Below are positions 55,599 to 64,000 of a DNA stretch of 64,000 bases, in pieces. The stretch is from Bacteroidota bacterium. GTDB taxonomy: Bacteria; Bacteroidota; Bacteroidia; Bacteroidales; JAGONC01. Both the position numbers and the translations under genes were made by a program. The notes beneath the pieces are model-generated. The model did no database searches. It saw nothing but the letters and a program-made list of their open reading frames with translations, and was not told where the DNA came from. How positions within the stretch are numbered: position 1 is the first letter of the stretch; each line of letters starts with the position of its first letter. The stretch spans positions 1-64,000 of the forward strand of contig JAPLDP010000042.1 of assembly GCA_026391695.1 (NCBI GenBank), in the 5' to 3' direction.

Positions 55599-56216
55599 TT
55601 TTACAACTTCAAGGAACTCACTGAGTATCATAGCCGTTGCTCCCCATATAGTCACACCGTTAAGTTCAAAACATGGAACGGTGATTTTAACGTTATGGAC
55701 TTCAATCTCTTTTCTAATCATGTTCCGGTCATCCAATAAGTCCATCAGATTGACTTCAATGATCCTGTCGACCTCATTTTCATCTGCCCTAAATGCTGGT
55801 TTATCCGAAATGGCTCCAACAACAGGAAAAACATTAAAATTGCTTGGAGGAATATAAAGATTTGTAAGATGACCAAGTATTCTGATTTCACTAATGTTAA
55901 CGCCAATTTCTTCATTAGCTTCCCGCAGGGCGGTATCAAAAAGTGTGATATCACAGCTTTCATGGCGACCACCTGGAAAGCTGACCTGTCTGCTATGCAC
56001 TCCACTGTTATCAGGCCTGAGGATGAAGACGGTTTTTATAAGATGGTCATCTGGAAAAAGAAGGATAAGAATGCTGCTTTCCATAGCCAGTGACGCATCT
56101 GTCATTTCCCGTATCCATTTTAATCTCGATTCTGAAGCCATCTTCAAATGGGCAAAAAGCCCTGGCAAGGGTTCTTTTAACTTTTCTTCAAGGCGATCAA
56201 TGAAAATATTAAACAT
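55578..56216 (-). CDS. Nudix hydrolase, CoA-pyrophosphatase type
   Basis: A 212-residue Nudix protein with a complete box, GGRHESCDITLFDTALREAN followed by EEIGV, keeping all catalytic Glu residues. A SFPGG run just before the box is the NuCoA-type signature. Such enzymes hydrolyse CoA and its derivatives to 3',5'-ADP and phosphopantetheine. The last residues and stop come from a tandem heptamer repeat, so the natural C-terminus may vary between strains. It is convergent with the OsmC gene. Confidence 0.82.
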   Translation of the reverse strand: MFNIFIDRLEEKLKEPLPGLFAHLKMASESRLKWIREMTDASLAMESSILILLFPDDHLIKTVFILRPDNSGVHSRQVSFPGGRHESCDITLFDTALREANEEIGVNISEIRILGHLTNLYIPPSNFNVFPVVGAISDKPAFRADENEVDRIIEVNLMDLLDDRNMIRKEIEVHNVKITVPCFELNGVTIWGATAMILSEFLEVVKTVINDQ

Positions 56217-56355
56217 GATGATATTATCCGTTTGTTACAAAAATACTGTATTTAAACCTTTAATGCGATTAACGGATTATGTTATCACTATAACATGATT
56301 TTGAGTAATTTTGTCTTAAGAAAACGAAAGATTCTGATTTTTAATTTAGTCAACA
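56217..56355. promoter_or_regulatory. Regulatory gap with palindrome and promoter
   Basis: ATGTTAT (56279-56285) and ATAACAT (56290-56296) are perfect arms around four bases. They lie 9 bases before a TAATTTTG -7 element at 56306-56313. This looks like an operator next to a promoter for the 34-codon ORF and the M48 gene. No regulator gene is adjacent. Confidence 0.45.
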
Positions 56356-56460
56356 ATGGGGAAAGAACGGCAATGTAGTATAAAAAGCAGAGCTTATGCT
56401 GAACTAAGACCAGTGGCGAAAGAAATGGGTCTCCATAACCTGACTGTAGAGATAAAATAA
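56356..56460 (+). CDS. Possible 34-residue small protein
   Basis: An ATG-started frame encodes a 34-residue basic, helix-prone peptide beginning MGKERQCSIKSRAYAELRPV. It lies 43 bases downstream of a -7 promoter element and an operator-like palindrome, and 43 bases before the M48 peptidase start. No family is recognised. It may be a real small protein or leader peptide, a remnant of a longer gene, or chance. Confidence 0.3.
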   Translation: MGKERQCSIKSRAYAELRPVAKEMGLHNLTVEIK

Positions 56461-56503
56461 ACCTTTCTAATTGATTTATAAGGCAAATAAAAAATCCTAT
56501 AGC

Positions 56504-57367
56504 ATGAAATACCTTAGACAGATTTTTTTCCTCACAATAGGCATGCTGGTATTTGCCGGTTGTTCAAAAGTGCCGATCACCGGGCGCAAGCACCTTACTT
56601 TATTACCCAATGATATGATCCTCACCATGAGTATTGCAAGCTACCAGGACTTCCTTAAAGAACATCCGCCTTTGCCGGCTTCTGATAACCGCGTTGCCGG
56701 AGTCAGAAATGTAGGTAATAAAATCTCAGCAGGTGTTATTCAGTTCCTTCAGCAGAATGATATGAGTGATAAGATTAAAGATTATAGCTGGGAATTTAAT
56801 GTCGTTGATGATAAAACAGTTAATGCATGGTGCATGCCCGGCGGGAAAATAGTCTTTTATACAGGGATTTTGCCGATTACACTGGATGACTTTGGTGTGG
56901 CAACGGTGATGGGGCACGAAGTGGCACATGCTGTCGCTGAACATGGCAATGAACGTATGACCGAACAGTTGGCAGTTTATCTTGGTGGTGTCACTCTCGA
57001 TTATGCTTTGCAGAAAGAACCACAAATGACCAGGGATATCTTTCTTACAGCATATGGTGTTGGTTCTCAGCTAGGTGTTTTAGCATACTCCCGGAAACAT
57101 GAATATGAAGCCGATAAGCTGGGAATGGTATTTATGGCTATGTCAGGCTTTGACCCTGCTAAAGCTATTGAATTCTGGCAGAGAATGAAATCTGCCGGTG
57201 GGCAAAAACCTCCTGAGTTCTTAAGTACCCACCCGAATGACGATAACCGAATTAAAGCTCTCCAGTCTTTTCTTCCTGAGGCAAAAAAATATTATAAAAC
57301 AGGTCAGCTATCCCCCGGTGATAACAAACAACAACAAAAACCTGTGAAAACTGTTAAATTACATTAA
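56504..57367 (+). CDS. M48-family metallopeptidase lipoprotein
   Basis: A 287-residue periplasmic peptidase. I start at the ATG at 56504, where the signal begins; the longer frame from TTG 56471 adds only basic residues. The lipobox is FAGC (Cys about residue 20). The zinc site is HEVAHAVAEHG, with the third ligand Glu in RKHEYEADKLG. These are features of the Oma1/YcaL/LoiP group, which degrade misfolded or mis-assembled outer-membrane proteins. Length fits. It lies downstream of a palindrome, promoter element and small ORF, so it may be stress-regulated. The next gene is 66 bases away in the same direction. Confidence 0.88.
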   Translation: MKYLRQIFFLTIGMLVFAGCSKVPITGRKHLTLLPNDMILTMSIASYQDFLKEHPPLPASDNRVAGVRNVGNKISAGVIQFLQQNDMSDKIKDYSWEFNVVDDKTVNAWCMPGGKIVFYTGILPITLDDFGVATVMGHEVAHAVAEHGNERMTEQLAVYLGGVTLDYALQKEPQMTRDIFLTAYGVGSQLGVLAYSRKHEYEADKLGMVFMAMSGFDPAKAIEFWQRMKSAGGQKPPEFLSTHPNDDNRIKALQSFLPEAKKYYKTGQLSPGDNKQQQKPVKTVKLH

Positions 57368-57433
57368 TTGGTATCGTAGTTTTAATTTATGGTTTTAAAT
57401 TGAATATGACTGAACCGAGGTCAGTTATGAAAG

Positions 57434-59620
57434 ATGCAACTGGACAAAGACGAAAATACATTTCAGGCAAATTACGGTAATCTTCTACATTCCTGTAAAA
57501 ACTTCCTTGGTAACGACGATCTTCTGACCATTCAAAAAGCGTACGAACTGGCAGTGAAAATTTATGCTGGCCAGCAGGAAGAGTCAGGCGCTCCTTATAT
57601 TTCACATGTTTTAGATGTCGCATTGATTGTTACTGAAGAAATAGGATTAAGCACCGTATCAATCGTCAGTGCACTTTTACATGATATTCTTAAATGCTCA
57701 GCTTACAAAGAAAGTGAACTTGAACATTTGTTTGGACAACAAATCTGCAAGATAGTTGTCAGCCTGACAAAAATTGCCGGTCTATCACCAGAAAGAACAA
57801 CTGTTAATACCGAAAATTTTATCAGGTTTTTAGTGACAATGACAGGTGATGTTCGTGTCATCCTTATTAAACTCGCCGACCGTCTCTACTATATGCGGAA
57901 TATTGACCGGCTGCCGGTTGATATTCAAAAGAAAATTGCCGGTGAGGCGTCCCTGCTGTATGCGCCGATCACCCATCGCCTGGGTCTTTATAATATAAAA
58001 ACTGAATTGGAAGAACGTGCACTGAAATGTATTTATCCTGAAATATATCATTCACTTGAACGAAAGCTCGAGGAAACAACTTCTGCACGTGAAGCCTTTA
58101 TTAACTCTTTTATCAAACCCATTGAAAAAGAATTAAGCCATCAGGATTTTAAGTGTGAGATTAAAGGCCGTTCAAAATCAATATCTTCAATCTGGAGTAA
58201 AATGAAAAAACAGAATGTCGATTTTGAAGAAGTCTATGATCTTTTTGCTGTCCGTATTATTTCTGAAAAGATCATGGAAGATGAGAAATCGGATTGCTGG
58301 AAAATATATTCAGTTGTCACAGACATTTATCAGCCCAATCCCAAACGGTTGCGTGACTGGATTACAACACCAAAGGCGAGCGGCTATGAATCTCTTCATA
58401 CTACGGTCATCGGACCCGGGGGTCGATGGGTTGAGGTTCAAATACGGACACGGCGTATGGATGAAATAGCTGAACATGGAGGTGCTGCACATTGGCGCTA
58501 TAAAGAGTCGGTTTTTGGTCTCAATAATGATGAATGGATGACTAGCATAAGGAAAAAACTCGAGGAGCCACTTTCTGATCATCCTGCATATCCGGATTCT
58601 TCAAAAATTGAATTATATTCACATGACATTTTTATTTTTACCCCGGCTGGCGATCTCAAAAAACTTCCGGCAGGTTCTACTATACTCGACTTCGCATACC
58701 ATATTCATACCTCTATTGGAAATACTTGCTCAGGTGGAAAGGTGAATAAAAAGTTTGTCACACTTAAACATGTGTTGAAAAATGGTGATCAGGTCGAAAT
58801 ACTTACGTCCAAATCCCAGAAACCTAATCCGGAATGGTTAAATTTTGTTGTTTCCGCAAGGTCAAAGGCGAAAATTAAGAGAGCACTTAATGAGCAGACA
58901 TATTATGATGCCAGTACCGGCAGAGATATCCTAATTCGAAAGCTCAACCAGTTGAAGCTTACTTTAGGCAATGAAACGATCAATGCACTTCTTGAATATT
59001 TTAAATTAGATAATCCCCTTGAGCTATATCATAAAGTGGCAAATGGATCTATCGATATTTCAGAAGTCAGAACCTGCTTTGAATCGATCACTCAGACTGC
59101 ACAGGAAGTCAGGCAACACGAAGCCAGCACATTATCCTTACCGCTTGCGCCCCGGATTTTTGCCAGTGAAGAATTATTGGTCATTGATGGTAATGCTGAT
59201 CTTAAAGATTATAGATTCGCTAAATGCTGTCATCCGGTTTATGGTGATAATGTTTTTGGATTTATTACCGTGGGGAAAGGTATTAAGATCCACCGCAGCG
59301 ATTGTCCTAATGCTGATCAGATGCGGATCAGATACAGTTACCGCATCATTAAAGCTAAATGGCTATCCGATAGTGATGCCACACCCCACTTGGCGAGTCT
59401 TAAAATCACAGGGAAAGATGAATTGGGATTGATTAATAAAATCTCTGATCTTATCTCTGTTCAACTTAAGCTGAATCTTCGTTCTATTTCTTTTGAAACA
59501 AATGGAAATAAATTTGAAGGAAGCATACGGGTGTATGTCAAAGATGCCCGACAACTTGATTTTTTGATACGAAGATTGATGAAAGTCAAGGTAGTTGAAA
59601 AAGTGGTCAGAGCAACATAA
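57434..59620 (+). CDS. RelA/SpoT-family (p)ppGpp synthetase with degenerate hydrolase site
   Basis: A 728-residue long RSH protein. The order is HD domain (about 30-190), synthetase domain (220-380, with KGRSKSISSIWSKMKKQNVD and YDLFAVRII), TGS (about 395-460), helical and zinc-finger-like regions with CCHPVYGDN, and a C-terminal ACT domain. In the HD domain His58, His83 and Asp84 remain, but the HDxxED motif reads HDILKC (Lys87, Cys88) and ADRLHNMR reads ADRLYYMR. ppGpp hydrolysis should thus be lost, making this a RelA-like synthetase. Bacteroidota usually carry a second bifunctional RSH; it is not in the window. Confidence 0.9.
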   Translation: MQLDKDENTFQANYGNLLHSCKNFLGNDDLLTIQKAYELAVKIYAGQQEESGAPYISHVLDVALIVTEEIGLSTVSIVSALLHDILKCSAYKESELEHLFGQQICKIVVSLTKIAGLSPERTTVNTENFIRFLVTMTGDVRVILIKLADRLYYMRNIDRLPVDIQKKIAGEASLLYAPITHRLGLYNIKTELEERALKCIYPEIYHSLERKLEETTSAREAFINSFIKPIEKELSHQDFKCEIKGRSKSISSIWSKMKKQNVDFEEVYDLFAVRIISEKIMEDEKSDCWKIYSVVTDIYQPNPKRLRDWITTPKASGYESLHTTVIGPGGRWVEVQIRTRRMDEIAEHGGAAHWRYKESVFGLNNDEWMTSIRKKLEEPLSDHPAYPDSSKIELYSHDIFIFTPAGDLKKLPAGSTILDFAYHIHTSIGNTCSGGKVNKKFVTLKHVLKNGDQVEILTSKSQKPNPEWLNFVVSARSKAKIKRALNEQTYYDASTGRDILIRKLNQLKLTLGNETINALLEYFKLDNPLELYHKVANGSIDISEVRTCFESITQTAQEVRQHEASTLSLPLAPRIFASEELLVIDGNADLKDYRFAKCCHPVYGDNVFGFITVGKGIKIHRSDCPNADQMRIRYSYRIIKAKWLSDSDATPHLASLKITGKDELGLINKISDLISVQLKLNLRSISFETNGNKFEGSIRVYVKDARQLDFLIRRLMKVKVVEKVVRAT

Positions 59621-59671
59621 TATTTATGGATTGCTTGTCACAAAGTATAATATGTTTTAAATAAATATTTA

Positions 59672-60490
59672 ATGATTATGAGAAATATTTCTGGAGATAA
59701 ATTTATATATGATGATCAGATTTTGCCTGCCATAACTTATAGCCCATCTCTTTATGAACAGGGTGAAACATTATATGAAGTGACCGGCTTTCAAAATGGA
59801 CATTTCTTTTTTCTTGACGACCACCTTGACAGGCTTGTAAATTCAGCTTCTATGGCCAATCTGAAACTTTGGTTGTCAAGGGAAGAAATTATCGCGAAAT
59901 TCAATCAAATACTTATTATTAACCAAGTCAAAAATGGAAGTGTAAATATCATTTTCAACTTCTCAGATATTAAACATTGTATCGTATATTATATCGAACC
60001 TGCAAAGCTGACCGAAAAAGATTACAGCCACGGCGTGCCAGTTGGATTGCTTCATTCCGAGCGGCTGAATCCCAATATTAAATTCTATAATATGTCATTT
60101 CGCCGGCTCGCCGATAAAGCCATCATGGATAATAAAGTTACCGAGGTCATTCTAGTCGACAGGAATGGTTTGATTACTGAAGGCAGCCGTTCAAATGTCT
60201 TTTTAGTCCGAAATTCAGAAATTTATACCCCGCCTGTAGAAGATGTACTTCCTGGTATTACCAGGAAACACATTATAAGTATTTGTAAAAAGATGGATAT
60301 AAATTTTATTGAAAAAAAAATTCCTCTTGAAGAACTCCCTGCATATCAGGGTCTATTTCTTACAGGAACTAATGTACGGGTTGTACCAGTAAACAAGGTT
60401 GAAAATATTCATTTTCAGGCAGATCAGCCTCTAATTCAGGATATAAGATTCGCATATTCTGAGTTGATAATGCGCCTCACCGCTGATTAA
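59672..60490 (+). CDS. Class IV PLP-dependent aminotransferase
   Basis: A 272-residue fold-type IV enzyme. The PLP-lysine is in LNPNIKFYNMSFRRLADKAI and the phosphate and substrate loop in VDRNGLITEGSRSNVFLV. PGITRKHIISICKKM and LTGTNVRVVPVNKVEN follow, as in this class. Candidates are branched-chain aminotransferase, D-amino acid aminotransferase and 4-amino-4-deoxychorismate lyase; motif inspection alone does not separate them, although the size (272) and sequence are closer to the ADCL/DAAT group. ATG 59678 is an alternative start. It is convergent with glgB, 63 bases apart. Confidence 0.85.
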   Translation: MIMRNISGDKFIYDDQILPAITYSPSLYEQGETLYEVTGFQNGHFFFLDDHLDRLVNSASMANLKLWLSREEIIAKFNQILIINQVKNGSVNIIFNFSDIKHCIVYYIEPAKLTEKDYSHGVPVGLLHSERLNPNIKFYNMSFRRLADKAIMDNKVTEVILVDRNGLITEGSRSNVFLVRNSEIYTPPVEDVLPGITRKHIISICKKMDINFIEKKIPLEELPAYQGLFLTGTNVRVVPVNKVENIHFQADQPLIQDIRFAYSELIMRLTAD

Positions 60491-60553
60491 GATAAAACCT
60501 TAAAACGGATCTTTGATAGTTTATAATATCGCCCTGAATTAATAATGCTGAAT

Positions 60554-62578
60554 TTAAAGTTTCTTAAATACAAGAGCTGTCCTGTTGGTGTTATATATTT
60601 TGAGATAATTTATTTTTTTATAAGCATCGTAGTGCGAAAAGTAATGAATGTTTTCATCGATCCGCCCATGCCCTCCAAAACGTGAGTTGTCAGTATTCAG
60701 AATTATATGGTATTCTCCGGGTTCAGGAACCATAAAGGTATAATCCATTGATGAACAGCTGACATGCCAGTTAAAAACAAAGATTAACCGGTTTCTTTCA
60801 AAGATGATCGTTTTATTTTCATTATCCATATTTAGCTGATGGGCAAAAGCAGACTTGAGTATGGAGTGCTCTCCAATGATTTTTAGCATTTCTCTGTCAA
60901 ACAGGGAAAGATAGTGATACTTAAGCTTGGGGTTTTCAGACAAAGACCAGTGTCGGTGGGCATACTTATATGACCAGTTGTTACCTTCCCTAGGGAAATC
61001 AATCCACTCGGGATGACCGAATTCATTCCCCATGAAGTTCAGATATGCCTGACCTCCAAGTGATATCGTAAACAAACGGATCATTTTGAGGATAGCAATA
61101 CCCCGGGCAATAATCAGGTTATCATCCTCCTTTTGCATATGGTAGTACATCTCTTTATCCATCAACCAAAAAGCAAGTGTCTTGTCACCGACTAGCGCTT
61201 GGTCGTGCGACTCACAGTAAGCTACTGTCTTTACATTTGGTAACCTGTCATTTAGCACATGCCACATTTCATAAATGTTCCAGTCTTCATCTCTTTGCTC
61301 TTTAAGCAATTTTATCCAATAATCAGGAATTCCCATACCCAGCCGGTAATCGAATCCAATGCCACCTTCATGAATGGGCCTGCATAAACCTGGCATACCG
61401 GTGACATCTTCTGCAATCGTTACGTTATTCTGATTAAGGGTATGAACCAGATGGTTGGCAAGCTGTAAATAAGTGATGGCATCCCATTCCACTCCTTCAG
61501 TAAAATATTTCTCTCTCTTATCAATGACTTCATTGCCATGATGAAAATACATCATCGAGCCCACACCATCAAATCGAAATCCGTCAAAATGAAATTCCCT
61601 GAGCCAGTATTTCAGGTTAGATAATAGGAATTGCAGGGCTTCAGTCTTTCCATAATCAAATAGTCTGGAATCCCAGTTCGGGTGAATACCTCGTTCTCCG
61701 GCATGAAAATACTGTCCGTCAGATCCGTCGAATTCACTTAGCCCCTCATTAATATTTTTAACCGTATGGGAATGAATCACATCAAGAATGACGGCAATGT
61801 CCAGGTGATGTGCTTCTTTTATCAAATTTTTCAGGTCTTCCGGAGTGCCAAAACGTGAGGAAGGTGCGAAAAAATTCGAAACATGATAACCAAATGATCC
61901 ATAGTAAGGATGCTCCTGTATGGCCATCAGCTGAATTGCAGTGTAACCGGCTTTTTTTATAACAGGAAGATTATTACGTATGAACTCCTGAAAGGTGCCT
62001 ATTCCTTCTTTTTCCTGTGCCATACCTACATGGCATTCATAAATGAATAACTGTTCCAGCCTGGAAATATCAAAATCATCATCATGCCAGTCAAAAGAAG
62101 GAGGAAACCATAACTGTCCTGAAAAGTCCTTGGTCACATCATCCTGAACCACCCGGTTTATATATGCCGGAATGCGGTCAGTCATTCCTTTGACCGATCC
62201 AACAACAACCTTGATTCTACTACCATGAACAAATGTATTTTTATATATTTCCTCATCTAGGAAAATCTCCCAAACACCATTTCCTTTTCTTGTAAGAGGA
62301 TGCGAAAGACGGTTCCAATTATTAAAATCACCTGTCAGATATAAAGCCTGTGCAGCTGGTGCCCATTCCCGGTAGATCCATCCTTTGCGGGCTTTATCAT
62401 AATTTATACCGAAAAAGTGGTAGGCATCAGCAAACTTTATCAAACTTCCATAGTCATTGTTGATTTGATTTAAACGGTCACGGAATCGTATGTATCTGGC
62501 CTCGATGTCCCTCTCACATGGTTCCAGCCAAGGATCATCTATAATAAGCTTAAATCTGCGGAGTGGATAGGGAGTCAT
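60554..62578 (-). CDS. glgB: 1,4-alpha-glucan branching enzyme (GH13, eukaryote-like)
   Basis: A 674-residue glycogen branching enzyme. It has an N-terminal CBM48 (WIYREWAPAAQALYLTGDFN), then the GH13 barrel with FDGFRFDGVGSM (nucleophile Asp), TIAEDVTGMP (acid Glu) and ESHDQALVGDK (third Asp), and a C-terminal beta-domain. The short N-terminus and sequence are those of the GH13_8 type also found in eukaryotes, common in Bacteroidota. It introduces alpha-1,6 branches into glycogen. It is the last gene of a three-gene minus-strand series (63464-64000, 62594-63436, 60554-62578) with gaps of 15-20 bases. Confidence 0.93.
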   Translation of the reverse strand: MTPYPLRRFKLIIDDPWLEPCERDIEARYIRFRDRLNQINNDYGSLIKFADAYHFFGINYDKARKGWIYREWAPAAQALYLTGDFNNWNRLSHPLTRKGNGVWEIFLDEEIYKNTFVHGSRIKVVVGSVKGMTDRIPAYINRVVQDDVTKDFSGQLWFPPSFDWHDDDFDISRLEQLFIYECHVGMAQEKEGIGTFQEFIRNNLPVIKKAGYTAIQLMAIQEHPYYGSFGYHVSNFFAPSSRFGTPEDLKNLIKEAHHLDIAVILDVIHSHTVKNINEGLSEFDGSDGQYFHAGERGIHPNWDSRLFDYGKTEALQFLLSNLKYWLREFHFDGFRFDGVGSMMYFHHGNEVIDKREKYFTEGVEWDAITYLQLANHLVHTLNQNNVTIAEDVTGMPGLCRPIHEGGIGFDYRLGMGIPDYWIKLLKEQRDEDWNIYEMWHVLNDRLPNVKTVAYCESHDQALVGDKTLAFWLMDKEMYYHMQKEDDNLIIARGIAILKMIRLFTISLGGQAYLNFMGNEFGHPEWIDFPREGNNWSYKYAHRHWSLSENPKLKYHYLSLFDREMLKIIGEHSILKSAFAHQLNMDNENKTIIFERNRLIFVFNWHVSCSSMDYTFMVPEPGEYHIILNTDNSRFGGHGRIDENIHYFSHYDAYKKINYLKIYNTNRTALVFKKL

Positions 62579-62593
62579 GGATATAGTTTTTAA

Positions 62594-63436
62594 TTATCTG
62601 ATCTTCAGAGTCAACATTGCCTTATCAGGTAGTGCACGATAAACGATCCTTGCATCTTCCCTCGATAATTCCAACCTCATCCATAATTTATACCGTGATT
62701 TTTCTGAATGAAATAAGAACCTAATATTATCACTTGCTGCCTGATAAAGATTATGAAATCTGTATTTGCGTCTTTCCTTTTTACCTTCCGACGGAGGAGT
62801 CTCCTTCTGGTCTATGTCCACAACCAGATCCCTGTCGAAATTTAATCTGTAATAAACTGCAGTATCAGCTGGAAGTGTAGGTATTTGTGATTTTTGACCA
62901 GCCTCAATAGTATCTTTAGGAGCTTTGATATATACCACCGGTGCCGCGAGAATAGTCGATACAGTATTTTGTAGCGTGAATGGATTGTCAATCCAGTCAT
63001 GCAGTTGTTCATGCGTCATCTTCATAAAACCCTTACTTATCTTATAATCTGATATCTTACAGGTCCTGACCACCACACCTTTAATCTCCATATTCAATAC
63101 ACTGTCATGCAAATTAATGGATAAGCTGACTGAATCGGTCACGGCCATTTTAAGACGTGAATTCAGATACGATTCATCAAGTTCAAGAGTTTGTAATTTA
63201 TCAGATAACTTGATTTGCTCTTTTGTCGCTCCGGAGTTTTTATTTTTTTTATCGAACTTGCTGATATAAATAGATTCTTTAAGCGGACGGTATCCGAAAT
63301 AATATATCGAAGCACTTACAGGGAAAATTATTATTGCTATGAATACTAATTTAATAAGCAGAGATAACTGCCTGGAATTGTTGACCCTTTTTACTGATTT
63401 TTTCACTTGTGAAGTGTCAAAATTATTTTGATCCAT
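62594..63436 (-). CDS. Membrane-anchored protein of unknown function
   Basis: A 280-residue protein. A short cytoplasmic basic tail is followed by one helix (LSLLIKLVFIAIIIFPVSAS, about residues 25-45) and a large periplasmic beta-rich domain with a dibasic, charged LSDKLQTLELDESYLNSRLK segment. I start at the ATG at 63436, as the longer frame begins TTG at 63445. A TAACTTTG promoter element (63443-63450) lies only 6 bases before it. No family is recognised. It is located between an L,D-transpeptidase and glgB with gaps of under 30 bases. A peptidoglycan or envelope role is suggested only by the neighbour. Confidence 0.55.
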   Translation of the reverse strand: MDQNNFDTSQVKKSVKRVNNSRQLSLLIKLVFIAIIIFPVSASIYYFGYRPLKESIYISKFDKKNKNSGATKEQIKLSDKLQTLELDESYLNSRLKMAVTDSVSLSINLHDSVLNMEIKGVVVRTCKISDYKISKGFMKMTHEQLHDWIDNPFTLQNTVSTILAAPVVYIKAPKDTIEAGQKSQIPTLPADTAVYYRLNFDRDLVVDIDQKETPPSEGKKERRKYRFHNLYQAASDNIRFLFHSEKSRYKLWMRLELSREDARIVYRALPDKAMLTLKIR

Positions 63437-63442
63437 AATGCA

Positions 63443-63450
63443 CAAAGTTA
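63443..63450 (-). promoter_or_regulatory. -7 promoter element close to the start of the unknown membrane gene
   Basis: Minus strand TAACTTTG fits TAnnTTTG, 6 bases before ATG 63436. As with guaA this would give an almost leaderless transcript, or it is a chance match inside an operon. Confidence 0.35.
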
Positions 63451-63463
63451 AATATACATAAAC

Positions 63464-64000
63464 TCAATAAATAAAAACTTTAGAATTAACCTGAAGGTTT
63501 TTATAAATGATCTCAAGATCTTCATCGCCAAAGCGAACACAACCATGAGTGACGGGCATTCCCAGAAATCTTTTATAGATGGTTCCATGTAGCATGTAAC
63601 CATGACCAAGGTATAAAGCATAGTCGCCTAATACACCTGTCTCATATCGTTCGGGGGCATCGGGCGCAAGTATAGGAAGACCTTCCTCGATAAACGCCCA
63701 GTCAGGTTTTCGCCATACAGGTGATTCAGTCTTTCCCTGAATTTTAAACTGACCACGGGGAGTTTTAAACATATATTTCTGATCTGCGCCGGCATCCAGC
63801 AATACATAACTGCCTGTTGAACAAATACCTTTCCGGATAATGGAATCAGCTTCTTTCAAAACAAATTCATTCTCACTTGTATTAATAATCAGATAAGGAT
63901 TTTTTGGTGTGAGCTTATCCACTTTCTTCTGCAAGGTGGCAATGTTCTTTATCTTCTGGCCTATTAAACTCTCTATTTCAGATGCTGAAATGGCCTGTCG
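63464..64000 (-). CDS. L,D-transpeptidase (YkuD), truncated by the window edge
   Basis: The catalytic YkuD domain reads YLIINTSENEFVLKEAD, the LYLGHGYMLHGTIYKRFLG segment and the active-site MPVTHGCVRFGDEDLEIIY, with the catalytic Cys in HGCVR. The frame stays open through an upstream coiled segment (EIESLIGQKIKNIATLQKKV) to base 64000, so the true start and any signal peptide lie outside the window. It would cross-link peptidoglycan or attach proteins to the wall. It is the first gene seen of the operon leading to the unknown membrane gene and glgB. Confidence 0.85.
   Translation of the reverse strand, partial: RQAISASEIESLIGQKIKNIATLQKKVDKLTPKNPYLIINTSENEFVLKEADSIIRKGICSTGSYVLLDAGADQKYMFKTPRGQFKIQGKTESPVWRKPDWAFIEEGLPILAPDAPERYETGVLGDYALYLGHGYMLHGTIYKRFLGMPVTHGCVRFGDEDLEIIYKNLQVNSKVFIY

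Overview
The window is a 64 kb piece of a Bacteroidota chromosome, probably a Bacteroidales-like anaerobe or facultative bacterium. This rests on the repeated promoter element TAnnTTTG upstream of many genes, the scarcity of strong Shine-Dalgarno sites, a PorQ homologue (type IX secretion), a PUR-domain DUF3276 protein, DUF5683, a long NusB and a 502-residue signal peptidase I. No rRNA, tRNA, CRISPR array or prophage was seen. Most of the window is dense core gene content; the accessory part is small.

Layout. 1-7892: an AT-rich leader, then a Nudix-type (AraR/NrtR-like) regulator and a three-gene operon (sodium:sugar symporter, GH94 cellobiose-type phosphorylase, GH3 beta-glucosidase lipoprotein). 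7893-9675: a scar of mobile DNA with an IS1182-like transposase remnant, an AT-rich GNAT acetyltransferase and a decayed ORF in which a tyrosine-integrase N-terminus runs in frame into an IS91-type transposase C-terminus, followed by several inverted repeats. 9676-16475: phosphosulfolactate phosphatase-like protein, dipeptidyl peptidase III, a secreted alpha/beta hydrolase, a small membrane protein and an M23 peptidase. 16626-21222: phosphoesterase, guaA and a LysM/periplasmic-binding fusion. 21235-29534 (minus strand): a segregation and envelope block with lolA-like, ftsK, a small secreted protein, lepB, DUF5683, parB, parA and DUF3276.

29710-32860: nusB, DUF1573, yajC, coaE and an unknown conserved protein. 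32929-36863: GH127 beta-L-arabinofuranosidase-like protein, DedA, PPK2. 37003-39274: an aconitase gene with two single-base frameshifts and no ATG at the expected start, apparently broken. 39346-42087: porQ, recF, DUF721. 42091-50048 (minus): GT87-like membrane glycosyltransferase, FAH-family hydrolase, DEDDh exonuclease, a lipoyl E2 acyltransferase, a GT2/sugar-transferase fusion and a propeller/transglutaminase protein. 50170-57367: rimO, a MORN-repeat protein, a tiny lipoprotein, a cobalamin riboswitch with a BtuB-like TonB receptor, an OsmC protein, a Nudix CoA-pyrophosphatase-type protein and an M48 peptidase. 57434-64000: a RelA-type (p)ppGpp synthetase with a degenerate hydrolase site, a class IV aminotransferase, glgB, an unknown membrane-anchored protein and an L,D-transpeptidase running off the right edge.

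How the genes fit together. The first operon would split beta-glucosides outside or in the periplasm (GH3), import them with sodium and phosphorolyse them in the cytoplasm (GH94), under a regulator whose Nudix box has lost its catalytic glutamates. parAB, ftsK, recF and DUF721 form a replication and segregation theme; lolA, lepB, yajC, porQ, DUF1573 and the LysM protein form an envelope and secretion theme. B12 uptake is under riboswitch control. I did not find an obviously new defence or metabolic system. The observations most worth following are the decayed aconitase, the integrase-IS91 fusion scar, short-period tandem repeats that supply stop codons of core genes, the hydrolase-dead Rel protein, and an operator-like palindrome with a promoter and a 34-codon ORF before the M48 peptidase.
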